Origin: Bullera alba
Taxonomy: Eukaryota > Basidiomycota > Tremellomycetes > Tremellales > Bulleraceae
Direction: 5' to 3'
NCBI GenBank assembly: GCA_001600095.1
Contig: BCIX01000001.1
Span: 6,535,198-6,599,197 of the forward strand
Length of the DNA: 64,000 nt
In this document: positions 21,353-33,595 of the stretch, one piece after another
How the letters are laid out: every line of letters begins with the position of its first letter
How positions within the stretch are numbered: position 1 is the stretch's first letter
Program-made: the position numbers and the translations under genes
Notes under the pieces: generated by a model
The model's database searches: none
What the model was told of the DNA's origin: nothing
The model's input: the letters and a program-made list of their open reading frames with translations, nothing else

Positions 21353-23135
21353 TGTGAGTTATCGAAGAGTGATGGGTGGGTAGAGAGTTCTTGTCGAAGA
21401 ACGTGTGTGATCTATATAGATCGAGGTGGTATGAGCAGCTGACGGAGCAAGCCGCGCGAGGTCGATTGACCGTTCAGTCGACAAAGTCAACCTTGGTTAT
21501 TGAGTATCGATATCCATGGCGAAGGGGGGACTAGATGGGTAGCGGGAACGCGAAGAGTGATTGCAAAGCCGACTCGGCCAAGGTCCCAGCTTCAGTAGCT
21601 GATTCCTTGTCGGAAGTGTGTTTGTGCTTGTCGGGTAGAGCTGTATTCGGTTTCAGACGGGAGGTGCGAAATCGGGTGAAAGTCTAGTAGCTGCCAAGGA
21701 AGCGGATGGCGAGAATGGCAATGAAGTGGCGAGGATAGTGAAGCGTTGACTGCACTGATCACTCCCAATGTAGTTGACTGACGCCACTAAGATTGATTGA
21801 TGATCCTGTTGCAAGCGGGGATGGAGCGAATTCGCGGGACGTGAGGAATGTCTCGCAAAGTGGTAATTTCGAGTGTAGGGACGCGGATCGATCTATACAC
21901 AAGGGAGAGAGTCGCGGTGCGGGATAATCGGGGACCAATCTCGAACGGAGGTCTCTGTACTTATGATGGTAGAAAGGCTCGGGATGATGTGGCGGGGTAC
22001 TGGTATCCGTCAATCGACAGACCAAAAGCTTTGAGATGTGGGTGGTATGTGCGGTATTTGTCGCGTTTCGCTGGTTGAGGTCTCCGCACGACCTCCTATC
22101 TCTCCTGCAGGATTGCGAGGGGTTGAAGGGATGATATCTTGACGACGGAAAGGAGTCTATCTGTTGTCGAGAACGACGATCCGTGGTCCGAGAGGGATTA
22201 ACGCGCTGTCGATTGAAACTGATGGCGGAGGGACAAAGGGGGTATTCGCGCGGTATGAGGGGTTGTTTTGGCCTCGTTCGATGGCTGCTTTGTTCCTCTT
22301 CTTCGCGAACGCTATTGATGCGACGCGACGTCTAGCTGTACTTGGTGATTGCTGACTGATGCTTGCTGGATGCTCTAAGGAGGTTCGGCGGTGTTATAGC
22401 TTGTGGCTTCAGTTTCTCCCCCGTCTCGATGACCCTTCGCTGGCTCTCTCTCTCACTGTTGGCTGCGGTAATAAAATCGTTCCGACAGGTGTTCAAATTC
22501 GCCACACAGACTCTTGGTCCACGGGTTTTTTTAGAGTTGCCGTAAAGCCGTGGCCTATTACCAACCAACCAAAATTCCTAATCGGTGTTATTCCCGTTTC
22601 CCGAATCAGTCGAGATCAGGTGACTCGTCCACCTAACGTTATCCTCGTGGCTTTTTTTGGGTCAACACTCTCTTGGCTGTGGCGGACCGTCAGCCAGCTT
22701 CAGCCAGTCAGCCAGAGTCGAGTTGGTCATCCTCTGTGTGGCGGTGACTAGTGAGCTCAACAGCAGGATCAGCAGCGTACGACAGCGTACGACACGATGT
22801 GCGAAGGCGTATGACATGGACATTTCAACATTACGTCTGGAATCCGGGCGACGCACTTCATTCTTCCACGTGGATGTCGATGACACCTCCTGGTCCTCGA
22901 CCCAGCTTGGGACTCGAAACACTGACGTCTTGCCTTTACGACTCCAGCGCGTCATGCCACTTCACATCCTTTGTCGATACCGGTAATCCGTCTACCCCAC
23001 TTGTAACGCCTTCAACGTCTCAACCGGCCGAATGTCGAGAAGCTACCGTACTCTACCGTACTTGTGGAAGACGCTGGGCTTGGCGAATGACACTAGCATT
23101 GTTGTCATCACTCATCGTCCTCGTACCGCCAGATC
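21353..23135. other. Gene-poor interval, 1.8 kb
   Basis: Upstream region of the acidic-protein gene. Small direct repeats occur (cagccag several times at about 22690-22715; cagcgtacgaca twice at about 22773-22795). No convincing gene, RNA or mobile element was found on either strand. Confidence 0.4.
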
Positions 23136-24003
23136 ATGTCAACGAAGGGGACCAGTGGAGAAACAGCTGAGCAATCTCGACAGCTAGACTGGCAATCCCT
23201 ATACGACCATGAAGGCAAGCTCCCACTCACGCATGTTGATCGCTTTCCTGCTGCGACGAAACCCCGTACGGAGAGTCCAGCTCAGCAATCACTTCACGCA
23301 GACAACTCTCAGCCAGCCCAACCAGATTTATCGACGAGGCAGGGTTTACCAAATACCAAAATCGCTCTACAGCCCCGTCCATCCCGCCCTGACAAGGCAA
23401 TTGCTCTGGCAATCCCATTCAACACCCTGAGAGATCGTTGTCAGTCTCTTGGAACCATAATGAGCACCTGCTCGTTCTTGAAACACACCTTGACTGCCCC
23501 TCGCGCTGAATCAGACCATCCATTCCTTGCCTCGACGTGCTCAAATCAAACGTGTAGAATCGCTGGCCAGGCGGACGGTAAGTGCACAGCTAACGTCTCG
23601 TCCATTTTCGGCGACGGGTCATTTGCGTGTTTCCAGACTGCGATCTCAAGGCCAAGGTACATGTCTAACTCTGCCTGTTGCAGCCTACTGGTGACCGCTG
23701 ACCACATTAAGACAGGATGGTGCCGCTGTGCCAGAGCGAGACACGGACCAAGGACCAGATGTCGACTGCAGCAGTCACAATCGCCCCCATACAATAACCA
23801 GGACGATCACAGCTGGGAAAGACGAATATATTTTGTCAGATCCTCCACCACCGTGCATGTACTCTATATGGACAATCAGAACAACTTGTATCGAAACAGC
23901 ATGCACAGTATATAGTATTGCGAGACGGTATCAATCATCACAAATCAACGACTCAACTGACATGGTGCTCGAGGCCGCTAGAAAGCCGTCCTCCCCGTCT
24001 TGA
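23136..24003 (+). CDS. Possible small gene of unknown function
   Basis: An open frame from the ATG at 23136 (MSTKGTSGETAEQSRQLDWQ...) runs 148 codons to a donor at 23579. A normal-looking intron (gtaagtgcacagctaacg ... ttccag), a 20-nt exon and a second intron (gtacatgtctaactc ... aagacag) keep the frame open to a stop at 24003. The intron signals include good branch motifs, which is the main support. The protein has no recognisable domain, and its 3' end overlaps the end of the convergent amidase coding sequence by 26 nt. It may be a spurious frame. Confidence 0.3.
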
Positions 24004-26865
24004 CGGTCTGGATGAGACCCGCCTGGTTGTCGTCAGCGTCATCTCACTATCTACTGACGCTTTCGCGGCATGTACCACTACTCACCTCGGCCAGCTTATC
24101 GATGAAGGCGAGCAACATGAAGCTGTGGTATCATCAGCTGGTTCAGACCATTGCCTTGCCAGCTGTCAAGTGTATCTGCTCAGACTCACTCGCAACCCCT
24201 CCTCGCGACCAGGTTCACAGTGACCGCTTTCATCTCCTCGATCTTGGACAGGGGGCTGTTGAAAGGTGCTTGTCCGATGGGTATAGTGATATCGACACAT
24301 CCAGCCGCTGGACAGATCTCCTTTCCAACAAGCCCGCTTCGAATCCTGTCAGCGATCGGCAGTACGAATGGGGATCTTGAGCCGCACTTACACCGTGGCG
24401 TTTCGCTCCGCGTTCAGCTCTGCTTCTCGGTACCTCGGATCTCCGCCCTGCGAGGTGTCGTATACCAGACTACAGCCAGCGTCAGCCATCGTCGCTCGAG
24501 GTTGACTCCGCTCCGGGAATCCACTTACATTCCCTTCGAACATGTCTCATGGTCGTGTCCACCAAGGATGTCATCGTTGATCCACTGGGCCAAATACTGG
24601 TAAAACTGGATCGTCTCGTTGTAATCGGTTCTAGTAAAGTTGTCGCTCTGCACTCGATCCCAATATCCCCTAGGATCGGGATCCATCGGCGGCTCTCTTC
24701 CACCATTCTTGGCGGCAGAGTCTGATCTGAACTGATAACCCAGGTGCTCCCAAGAGTCGCTGGAACCGGGTATCAGTCGGGGTGGATGCGGCAGCGAGGC
24801 CAGGATATGATTCACTCACAGGCCAGACGCAGCATTCCATCTATCGTTCTGATAGGTCATCTCCTCCTTGCTCACGTTCCTCGCCGATAACGAGTCCTCG
24901 ATATCGATTTCCACCTTCTGCATGCCAAGAGTTGAAACGACATTGTTGATGAATTTATCTATGATGCCTTGTCCGATGGAGCTCTTCTGTTTGAGGTATG
25001 CAGGATCGAAGTAGAGTGTCCTCGCAGTAGATGGGTACGGCTTGAGGTGGAGTGGGGAATCTTGATACCTATCGTGCATGTGGCAGTTAGTGACGAGCAG
25101 TCTCCCGCCTGTACTACCGCTCACTGACCAATGCTTCAGTAAGTGAGTCAGGGCGACTGGGCCTCGAGCCAGCATACCCGCAGTGTCGGAGTATGCAAAC
25201 AGAGGCAGAACACCATCCAGAGGGATAGCACCGGTACTAGGCTTGTGAGCGGTCAGCTATAGTCAATTTTATCATTCCGACAAACTGACTCGGTTCCCAT
25301 ATAGACCGACAATCGCAGCAGGACCTCTCACCGAACCTGCAGTCAGACATAGTAGCCTATTATCTGGCCAAGAGGAGCAAGATGTGTACCGCCTGTGTCC
25401 GACCCCAAGCCAAAGTCAAGCCAGTCGTATGCTCCCATAGCACAGGCAGAACCTGATGACGAGCCCCAACATGTTTGCCAGCCATCTGCTCGAGCGGAGA
25501 AAGGGCTGTATTTACACATTGAGTCAGCTACTTCTCACAAGAGGAAGCTCGCGCGCCTACTCACTATTGCTCATCAATGGTGTCCGGATTCTAGTGAGGT
25601 TAGCCAAGATGGGCCGGCCGGAGAACAACAGTGCTCTCCACTCACCCCGATACTCCCAAGCGCAAAGCTGGATACGTGAGTCAGGATTCGTTCAAACCTG
25701 CTTGTCTGACGACCCACGTTGCAGTTTTAGTCTTCCCGACGATCACGGCGCCCAGATGTTCCAACTTTGCAACGGCAAATGCGGTTTCATTTGCTACTCC
25801 ATACAGGTCCCCAAAAGCTCGACTGCCGCCGGATGTGACAACCCCGTGCAGATTGTAGATGTCTATGATGATCAGCATAAGGTGTTGCACTTCCAACTCT
25901 CAAACTCACCCTTGACCCCGATTCTCTTTCCATGTAAAGCCTTCTCTTTCTCGCCGTAAAGCCTAGATGGGACTGGAATGTAATTGTACCCTCGCTCATC
26001 CACCTTCCTGAAGGCTTTATAGCCAATATCCCCAATCGGCCATATAGGAAGGGGTTTGTACACGCCGAAAAGGAAGGTCCTGTAGGTGTCAGAATACAGT
26101 CTGTACACAGGCCATAGGTTGATTTGTCGGTCGTCCAATCTTGAGGCGAGGTATGGTCCCTGGACATGTCCAACGCCCAGCGTGTTGGGAGAGAGGGCAT
26201 GGTATTGTAAGTCGATTCCGACGTAATGCATCGTAGAGGAATGGTGGAGGGTTGGGTGGATCAACAGGTGCTCAATCCCATAGTTCGCCTGCAGGGAAGC
26301 TTGGAGATCCCAATCTAGTCGTAGGCCCTTCGGACCACGGAGATGAGTATCGCCTGCGTTGTCGAATTGGGGAAGTAGGACGACCGTCTTGAGCCACTTC
26401 TTCGTGATCACGTCATCTGAAGCGAGAGCGTTGTTCAGGATCGCCAGGAAGTCCGCGGGATTGAGTTCCTCCTCAGTCACAGGGACGTGTACCACCGTGA
26501 TAGGGGAGTAAGGGGCGGTATAGAGAGTTGCAAAGTCGATCTCGGCGAGCTGAATGGTCGCTGCTGGTGCGTGGGTAGGTGAAAAGTACGGGATCCCGTC
26601 GATCCGATACTGAGCCATATCAGCGTGAAGGACTGGTTGGTAGCATAGAAGCACTCACCATGAGCTCATCCGCATTATCCATCTCCAGCTCGTTGTGCGT
26701 TGAAGCTGAAGACGCAAGTAGGGTTCTCTGAGGAGGATAAGAAGGCGCCCTCTGTTGTACGGCCCATGTTGCGATACTGCTGGCGTGAGTGGTGAGGAAG
26801 AGCACAGGAGCAATGAGAGCAAGGACGAAGGTCGTCCAGATGACAGTACTGCCAGGAAATCCCAT
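23978..26865 (-). CDS. Membrane-anchored amidase-signature enzyme with Arp1-like N-terminal domain
   Basis: A hydrolase of the amidase-signature family (Ser-cis-Ser-Lys), substrate unknown. The start [20 protein letters not shown] gives one hydrophobic segment (about residues 8-30), a signal anchor placing the enzyme outside the cytosol. A domain of about 220 residues follows ([13 protein letters not shown] ... [13 protein letters not shown]), as in fungal amidases that carry a scytalone-dehydratase-like Arp1 N-terminal domain. The amidase part shows [20 protein letters not shown] (catalytic Lys), [35 protein letters not shown] and [19 protein letters not shown] (cis-Ser and nucleophile Ser), all intact. 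The spliced end is [19 protein letters not shown] then KTGRTAF, typical for the family. About a dozen exons; the phases I checked close. The gene lies alone, without biosynthetic neighbours. Confidence 0.88.
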
Positions 26866-27644
26866 ATCTGCGAGGTTGCGCCGGTGAGTATTGAGTGGAA
26901 GCGAGGGGAAAAGTAGTTGCAGCCGGAAGGGATGGGCTTGACGACTGCATCAGCGTTGATGATACACACAGCTCGGCGATCGAAGGAGGGTGTGGATGGG
27001 AATGCCCACCGAACCACGCAGACCAGTGAGGTGTTCGGGGTCTAGCTCCCTTCTTATACGTCCCCCGATGGTACTTCTAACGAATTGACCATAGCCCCTC
27101 TGACTTTGGTTGGGCAGCAATTAGACTGTACTCGTTGGTGGGATTGCCGGTGCTCCCTCTGACCTGTTCGGTCTAGCGCCTAGGATACCAAGGATCGAGG
27201 TCAAAGTCATTGTGAATGGCTCAGGCTTAGAAGAGCGCGTGTTTCCGGCTTGAACATTTGGTGGACTCCGAATGTGATTAATGATTGACGGTAGTCGAAC
27301 CCAGTCAACTTCAGTGAAAGACGGTATCTGCGATCTGCACGGGGACAAGGTCATCAAACAGCAAGGAGAAGAGTCTCAACAGGTGTCAACCTCCTATTGA
27401 GTGAAATTGACTGAGGTCGACAGAACTCGAGGATCGAACTTCGAGGCCACAGCCCACCGCTTAACGGCATCCTGCGGCCGGCGGGGCGAGTCGTGGCAGA
27501 TCTCGGCAGGCGGATGGTGATACAGCTTACAGAGTGGCAGATCATGTACAGTCGATTCACGATGGCTCCTCCTCAGGCATCACCTCGACTCGCATGCATT
27601 CAAATACCTTCAACCCCGCATAAGGCGTCTGAGGATAGGAAGTA
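26866..27644. other. Intergenic, 779 bp, amidase upstream region
   Basis: Contains the amidase promoter and the 3' flank of the next minus-strand gene. An in-frame run without stop continues a little upstream of 26865 in another frame, but the ATG at 26865 gives the membrane anchor. A B-box-like sequence near 27432 was examined and rejected as a tRNA. Confidence 0.4.
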
Positions 27645-28220
27645 CTACTTCGCCAACACCTCAGCTTGTGGCTTTGACCCGGATGCCGAGGCTTCGAATT
27701 TGGCTGGAAGATGGTACCTCTGTCCGCCAGTGGCATCACCGTCGCCCTCTGCGACTTCAGGTTCGAAGTAACCGTCAGCAGTGACGCGACATGCCACAAC
27801 CGTAGGCTCCGACTCGCTCTCCGCTTGGTAGCACAGGGATAGACCCGACTGCCCATCCTGATAAGTTGTCGGGATCCGTGTGGTGGCAGTCAACCTACAG
27901 GCCTCTTCCTTGCCTTCGACCCCTTCGGGCACTTGAGCGTACTCCTCCAGAAGGTCTGGCAGCAGCGAGTACCCGATACCCAAACGGTTGTTGTATTTGG
28001 TTGAAAGACAGAATCCCCTTCCATGGGTGGTGGGCTCGTAGTCGGGATTCGAGCCGTGAGGCGTCGTTGGATCACTAGTGTAGACCACGACTGTGTCATT
28101 GTTCTTGACCCAGGAGACGGAGGTCCCCAGTGTGCTGAGCTGTGAAGCTGCCTCTCGAGCTGATCCTTGTGGGTCGGTGACGAGATGTCTGATGGTAGAT
28201 CTGGTCGCTGTTTGACTCAT
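27645..28220 (-). CDS. Small single-exon protein of unknown function
   Basis: A 191-residue frame without introns, starting MSQTATRSTIRHLVTDPQGS and ending SGSKPQAEVLAK. The middle contains regular alternating hydrophobic stretches (TSVSWVKNNDTVVVYTSD, GRGFCLSTKYNNRLGIGYSL, ACRLTATTRIPTTYQDGQ, LSLCYQAESESEPTVVACRV) that suggest a compact beta-rich fold. No signal peptide or membrane segment. I do not recognise the family. Codon use is like the neighbours, which supports a real gene. Confidence 0.6.
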   Translation of the reverse strand: MSQTATRSTIRHLVTDPQGSAREAASQLSTLGTSVSWVKNNDTVVVYTSDPTTPHGSNPDYEPTTHGRGFCLSTKYNNRLGIGYSLLPDLLEEYAQVPEGVEGKEEACRLTATTRIPTTYQDGQSGLSLCYQAESESEPTVVACRVTADGYFEPEVAEGDGDATGGQRYHLPAKFEASASGSKPQAEVLAK

Positions 28221-29560
28221 GTCAGCTTATAGTATTCCAGTTGCGCGTCTAGTCAGGTCTAGTCGGGTGTTGGTGTGTGGAAGTAGAACAATGAGGAAGA
28301 GGGAAAAAGCGTTCTAACCTCGTCGCGGTCTCTTGCCGTTGTTGGGTTGACACACTGAGACATCTGATAGAGAGAACAATGGGAGACCATCAAAGGATCT
28401 CGACACCAGATTAATCTGATAAAACCGTCCTCAGAGTGTCAGAGCGTTAGAGCCTCTCACGGAGAAGTAGCGAGTTCGGGCGATTCTCCCGTCTTTTGCC
28501 GGGTCGCCGTCTGACGGGGATTCCGACTGCGCTCGACCTCAAGCCTATGTAGCTGCGTCGATCGAAGTTGCCTGTAGGTACGTATCAGCGAACTGTATGA
28601 TGGGAGCAGGTGGAAGCACAGGACAACACAGGCCGTTGTCCCGAATCTGTGGGTTTGGATTTTGAACGTTGCGATTCCGACCGGTGGCTTGTGTTTCACG
28701 ACGCGTCAGCGTATCGAGCTGCTGACAAGTCTTCTCTCTATCAAGGACCAGCCCCAGGTACTGACGATAACGCCGGAGCCACAAACGCGTGACGGAGAGG
28801 ACGTGTTGGGGGTTGAAGGATCCGCAAAACTTGTTGGACTATTGATTCTCATTTGAATAGTATCGCTGGTCAACCAAAATCGGACCGTGTGATTTCCGTG
28901 CTTCCATGGGAGATCTGGGGGAAAGGGCTGCAAGGATCCCAATGAGCCATGAGTACTGTGCAGTCGAAAACCCACATATGGAAGCACATGGTACGCAACA
29001 CGCAGTACTGATGTTTGGTTGAATCTGGACTTCTGACCCGCCTGGCCAGCGACAGTCTCCGGATACCATCCCCTGTTGGACACCCGCGCGCGCCACGGCG
29101 GGCAGGGGTGACCAGGACATATCTTATTGCTTCTTCTTGGAGGCGATTGGTATGGAGTAAGGGAGCGTGTAGTAGGTAATCAGGAGCTACCAGAGGTCTT
29201 CAGGCTGCCTAACAGGCAACAGCTTAACGCGACTCGTTACGACGTCCCCCGTCCGCCCACCTGTAGCGGAGGCAAATCGTTCGCCACCCTGCTGCAGCAC
29301 AGATTAAAGGCAAAGCTAATCGGCGGGATTGACCGGTCGCCCCCCTTCTATTGAGCTGCTAATAAAGCTTGAATTAAGATTTCTAATCAATCACAATTCA
29401 CAGAAGCTGAGGCTTGAGAGTTGTCTTCGCAGTGCGGCCGGCGTCGCAGACTCGCAAGCAAGTCGCAAGCGTTCATCACACCACGATACAACTTTGATAC
29501 AACTGCAAGATGCAGTCGCGCATCATCAGCACCTGTTCAGCCCTCTTCCCCCGACTGCCT
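28221..29560. other. Gene-poor interval, 1.3 kb
   Basis: Short frames on both strands lack splice-consistent extension or motifs. Part of it should be the promoter of the 27645-28220 gene, with a pyrimidine/purine-biased stretch near 28300. Nothing else supportable. Confidence 0.4.
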
Positions 29561-30016
29561 CTATACCCCGGCCAAAACGATTCTGACAGACGTCACAGAC
29601 GCCGCCGCCTCGGACTTCTTCCAAAACGGTGACTCAGCCTCGCTCCTCCTCCGTTTCATCTCGCCTCCAATGGCGCAGACCATCTGCTGGGCCTCGTCGA
29701 CTGCCTCCATCAGCGGATCCAGGTTGACCGCTTGCGTCGCGGCTCCGCCATACTCCATGTCGTCACTTGTGTTCTGCAGGGCTTCATTGAGTAAAGTGCG
29801 GCGGTCACGAAGCACGAGGACCCATTGGGACTGCGCCAGCTCGAGCTCTAGCTCGGAGTAGGCTGACTGGAGTCAACAATCCTTCCGAACGGACTACGAA
29901 ACCTCGGTTGCTCCGATATGTGTTGGACGACGGGCAGGGGACGAGTGACAGATCAGGAAGCAACACTTACGAGAGAGATCCATCTGCGCCTTCGCGATGA
30001 GCAATTGGGCTGTCAT
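29561..30016 (-). CDS. Small helical protein of unknown function
   Basis: Two exons. The first, from the ATG at 30016, encodes MTAQLLIAKAQMDLS and ends at a gtaagt donor near 29970. The second continues PYSELELELAQSQWVLVLRD, RRTLLNEALQNTSDDMEYGG and ends VTSVRIVLAGV at 29561. The product is about 118 residues, predominantly helical with heptad-like hydrophobics, and a basic KRRRSE patch near the end. That would suit a small subunit of a coiled-coil complex, but I do not recognise which. It is divergent from the small gene at 30263, 246 bp away. Confidence 0.55.
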
Positions 30017-30262
30017 GTTGACGAGTTACGAAGGGGTAGTGGCTGGTTGAATTCGGCTTGATATGAACAGACGACAGATCCAAGCGGTAGAGTACTATTA
30101 TCGAGGTGAGACCTGATATTCACTACCGGTCACCGGACACCCTCAATCTCATGGTCTTACGCTTTATACCCAACAGGTGTCTGAAGCTTCATCGGTCATC
30201 GGTCGTCCTCCTGCTCGTCAAACGTCAACTCTCGTGTTAGAGAGGCGATTCCTTTCCTCAGA

Positions 30263-30588
30263 ATGGATCAAGAGGAGATTGCAGTCAAAGGGATACTTCG
30301 ATGTGTGGTGAGCCCGGATTATCAGAAAGGATCCGCATTCTGCATGTCGATTGTCGCATGCCCATCGAGTTTGCTATAGACTTACAGAGATTGGAGTCTG
30401 GGCTACGAAGTCCATTCCAAATCGATCCCTTCAGACAAGTCTGTATACTGGAATGCAAGCTCTTTCAGCTCGAACTCACCACGCTATTGCAACTCCCGTC
30501 AGTGGGGAGTGACCACGCTACAGTGTCATTTATGAGCAGTGTCCAACCCCGTCTGCCGTTGAAGCTGGATCTTTTAGATTTCAGTTAG
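30263..30588 (+). CDS. Very small two-exon protein of unknown function
   Basis: Exon 30263-30307 (MDQEEIAVKGILRCV) joins in phase across an 80-nt intron (gtgagcccgg ... ctatagacttacag) to 30388-30588 (RLESGLRSPFQIDPFRQVC ... LKLDLLDFS). The product is about 81 residues. The second exon alternates hydrophobic and polar residues and looks foldable (VCILECKLFQLELTTLLQL). No recognised family; no signal or membrane segment. The splice sites and branch-like ctatagac support it, but the small size limits confidence. Confidence 0.45.
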
Positions 30589-31201
30589 ACGAGTTTGTCT
30601 TTCTCTAGAGTGAATCAGACGTCGGGAGGGGCTTTGTTGAGCCTATGAGTTGCTGTCCTTGACAAGAAGTAGGACTATCGACTCGTCGAGTGAATACTGA
30701 TGGCAGCTACTTTTTGAGCAACAAGTAAGACGACCCGCCCTGTCTTTCCAGGTGTACAGCCTTGTTAACATCAGTACCCGGGTCCGTCATGCCATACGTT
30801 GGTCGTTCGTCAGTCGTAACGTCCAGCGCGTTTAACGTTCACGTTCAAAGCTCAGCAAAAGCTCAGCGTTCGACGTAGCGTACTCTACGTTCGAGCTTTC
30901 GACGTCATAAGTCGCTCGTCAGGAAAGCAGACAAACTCAGACCCCCCCGGCTTCGTAATTCGTCTTAAGCCGCGGCCGCATGCCGATTACGATTTACGGT
31001 GAGAATCATAACAACCAATTGATATCATAGTCAGATCGGAACAACGCTCGCATTAGGAAATGTAAGTATGCGCCACCGATCGAAGTGCGTCACTATCACC
31101 TCCCTGGACCCGCCCGTTCCCAAGGTGTGCTCTCCTGACAGCGCTCACTGATGTCTTCACACCGTGCAACACCTTCGTTCGCTCTCTGATAACTAGTAGA
31201 G
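30589..31201. promoter_or_regulatory. Upstream region of the F-box-like gene, repeat-rich
   Basis: 613 bp. At about 30790-30920 it is dense in short repeats: aaagctcagc twice at about 30847-30866, many cgttc/acgt steps, and an inverted repeat ACGTAG-cgtact-CTACGT at about 30874-30891. No coding evidence. CT-rich sequence just before 31202 is compatible with transcription start. Confidence 0.4.
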
Positions 31202-33595
31202 ATGGGGGACCAGTTGGCAGGCTCGAGTCCGGCGGCTCCGATCGTCGACATCGAGCCCCTCATTACCCGACTTCCGCCCGAATTGATCGACTACGCCCTC
31301 AGCCATGTCCCGCCAGAGCTGCTCCAGAGGACGGCTTTATCCCTCTCCCAGGTGTTTCCGGACTATCCGCTATCCTCAAAGCATCTATGGGCGCATTTGA
31401 TCGTATATCGAGCCCAGCAGTTGGTACCGATGTGGATGAAGCTCAAGGAGGAGGGCAAAAAGCCGGATGGAGGCATGACCAAGGCTGTAAAGACTTTTTC
31501 CATGGTATGTCGAGTCTCGGTCAAGTCAGACGACCTGGCGCAAATCTGCAGCAGCTGACTGTCGAGGCTAGCAATCTTGGCGAGGCGATGCCGATATTCT
31601 CAACAAGTGAGCGAGCAAGCATCGATTTCTTGGAGAGACGCTGATCGTGGAACAGCGTTATGAGATGCTTGCCCGATGTACGGACACTAATGCTCAATGT
31701 GGGAACGAACTTCGCCCCGGAGCACTTGGAGGAAATGTTTTCGGATCCCAGGACGGACATTGAGCGGATGGAGATGCGCTTCAGGCCATATGTCGAGCAA
31801 GCTAGTTACTACCAATTTCTCAAGGGTAAGTCAAGAGTCGATCCCAGTTTTAAAAGACTGACTGGATTTAGGATCATACTTTGACACATCGATCGAGACC
31901 ATGTATCGCAAATGGCCGGAGACACCTTCTTTCACCCATCTCAGCATCATTCAGGATCTGCCCCCTCGTATGACTGCGCCGAATACCGCTGCGAGCAGCA
32001 CACTTCACACGGCTACACAAAGCCTTGCTACCTCTGCGGCGACCAGTCTCGCCAGTAGTATCGCCGATCTCACACTCGAGGGCTCAAACTCAGATAGCGA
32101 TCACGCCTCGGGCAGATCGACACCGCCGACATCAGCCGAGTCGGAACCAGTCGTCGAGAATAAAGGCTACACCGGACACGGGCCATTCCCCTACATCAGC
32201 GACAAAATGGGCTATACCAAGCCTAAGTCCTTCGCCCAACCCATCGTATTCTTCGACATCAAATGCCTTGCAAGATTCGGCACATCTCCAGTCGCCGTGA
32301 ACCTCACGCATCTGACAATCCGAGTTCCATCCCGGGATCTAGCGTATGTCCTGGTTGGGCCGCAGACTCACGCACGAGCGGTCAACGTGTTCCCCTCATT
32401 ACGGTATCTCGATATATCAACCACGAATGTTCGACTGGACACGACACTGTCGACGCTGCTCAAATCGTACTCTAGACTCGAACACCTGATCTTGGACAGA
32501 GTCAACTTGTTTGGATTCACTGCTCGAGAAAAGGGATCACAGCTGTGCAAGGATCTAGGTGGGCTATGTGTGTCAGCGGGACTCACCAGGGCCAAGGAGA
32601 GGGAGAGGCTTATCACCAGCTGGGAAGTCGCCGAGCGTACGAGATGGGCCCAGGCTGAGGCAGAACGGCGGAGACAACAGCAGCAACAGCATCAACAATA
32701 TCAGAGTAGCGGGGATGAAGATGACGAAGATGAGGAGTCAGAGGCACATCTGGCAGCGGTCGAAGAAGCGAGGGCGGCCTCAGCTGCTGCTGAAGAGAGG
32801 GAAAGAGCCATTGCCTTGGCTAGATCACGGCGGGGTCACCGCTCGGCTGCACAATCGACATTCTCACTCAGAGATCGACCGCTCAGATCGAGGAGATTAG
32901 GCGCGAGTACTTCCATCGCAGCACCCTCGATACCTCTGCCGCCTCAGGAGAAGCTGTATTTCGTCCTACCGCACCTGCCTAATCTGAAGACAATGTCCAT
33001 AGGCGGAGAAGCCCATGCGTTGTCTTCGAAAAGAGTGGCCGAGTGGGAATACGAGTTCCACGCTGGATGGCGGGAAGGTCTGGTCAAGCAGCTTGGATGG
33101 GCTACCCACGTTGCGGAGAAGTACGAAAGGGCAAAACGCAAAGCCGAAGAGTGGTTCGCCCAGGAAGATACTCAAGCCAACAAAACATCAAAGGGTCACG
33201 GTAAAGGGAAAGCCAAGGCATCTGGCTCTGCTACATCGGCCACGAAAGTCAAACCGCCTTGCGACATCCGGATCTACCGATTCGCCAGCTCGTCAGAACC
33301 CCGCGTCCTTGCCGATGCCAGTGATCCTACGGCTGACTTGATCGAAGTCGAGCTTGTTGGGAGAGACTACCTTGAGCCATACAAGCTTGCCATAGCCGAC
33401 GCGGAGTTGTGGACAACTAGCCAGGGCAATGCGCCTCCCTGTGTTTTCTGCACGGTGCCCGACTGCGAAGGCCCTCTGAGGAGGGGTACAGAAGGCGAGA
33501 AGGTGGATGGTCGAGGAGGAATGACGGGTCAGCACAAGCCGAATTGTGGGCATCTGGTTGGACGCAACACTTGGGGATGGAATGGGCAAATGTAG
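31202..33595 (+). CDS. F-box/LRR-like protein
   Basis: Probable substrate adaptor of an SCF ubiquitin ligase. The N-terminus LITRLPPELIDYALSHVPPE then LLQRTALSLSQVFPDYPLS resembles a degenerate F-box (about residues 18-55). Joining exon 31202-31503 to an acceptor at about 31570 (gctgac...gctag) gives KTFSMQSWRGDADILNN-VMRCLPDVRTLMLNVG, in phase with the following exons. Leucine-rich-repeat-like steps follow (LMLNVGTNFAPEHLEEMF, FTHLSIIQDLP, LTHLTIRVPSRDLAYVLVG, LRYLDISTTNVRLDTTL, LEHLILDRVNLFGFT). A charged insert (Gln/Glu/Ala-rich, about 32640-32830) interrupts them. The C-terminus has a short Cys/His-containing piece (CVFCTVPDCEGPL, HKPNCGHL) of unknown meaning. About 710 residues. The assignment is by pattern, so moderate. 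Confidence 0.7.

Noticed and set aside
27415..27490. B-box-like GTTCGATCC on the minus strand suggesting a tRNA gene
   Set aside because: The bases flanking the loop do not form a T-stem, and no acceptor pairing or proper A box is present.
28706..29120. Minus-strand frames of 90-125 codons
   Set aside because: No motif, no splice-consistent extension, and the two frames overlap each other without one looking better.
31550..31570. Acceptor at the ctgcag near 31551 for the first F-box gene intron
   Set aside because: It leads to an in-frame stop after the next splice. The acceptor at about 31570 keeps the frame open and has a well-placed branch motif.
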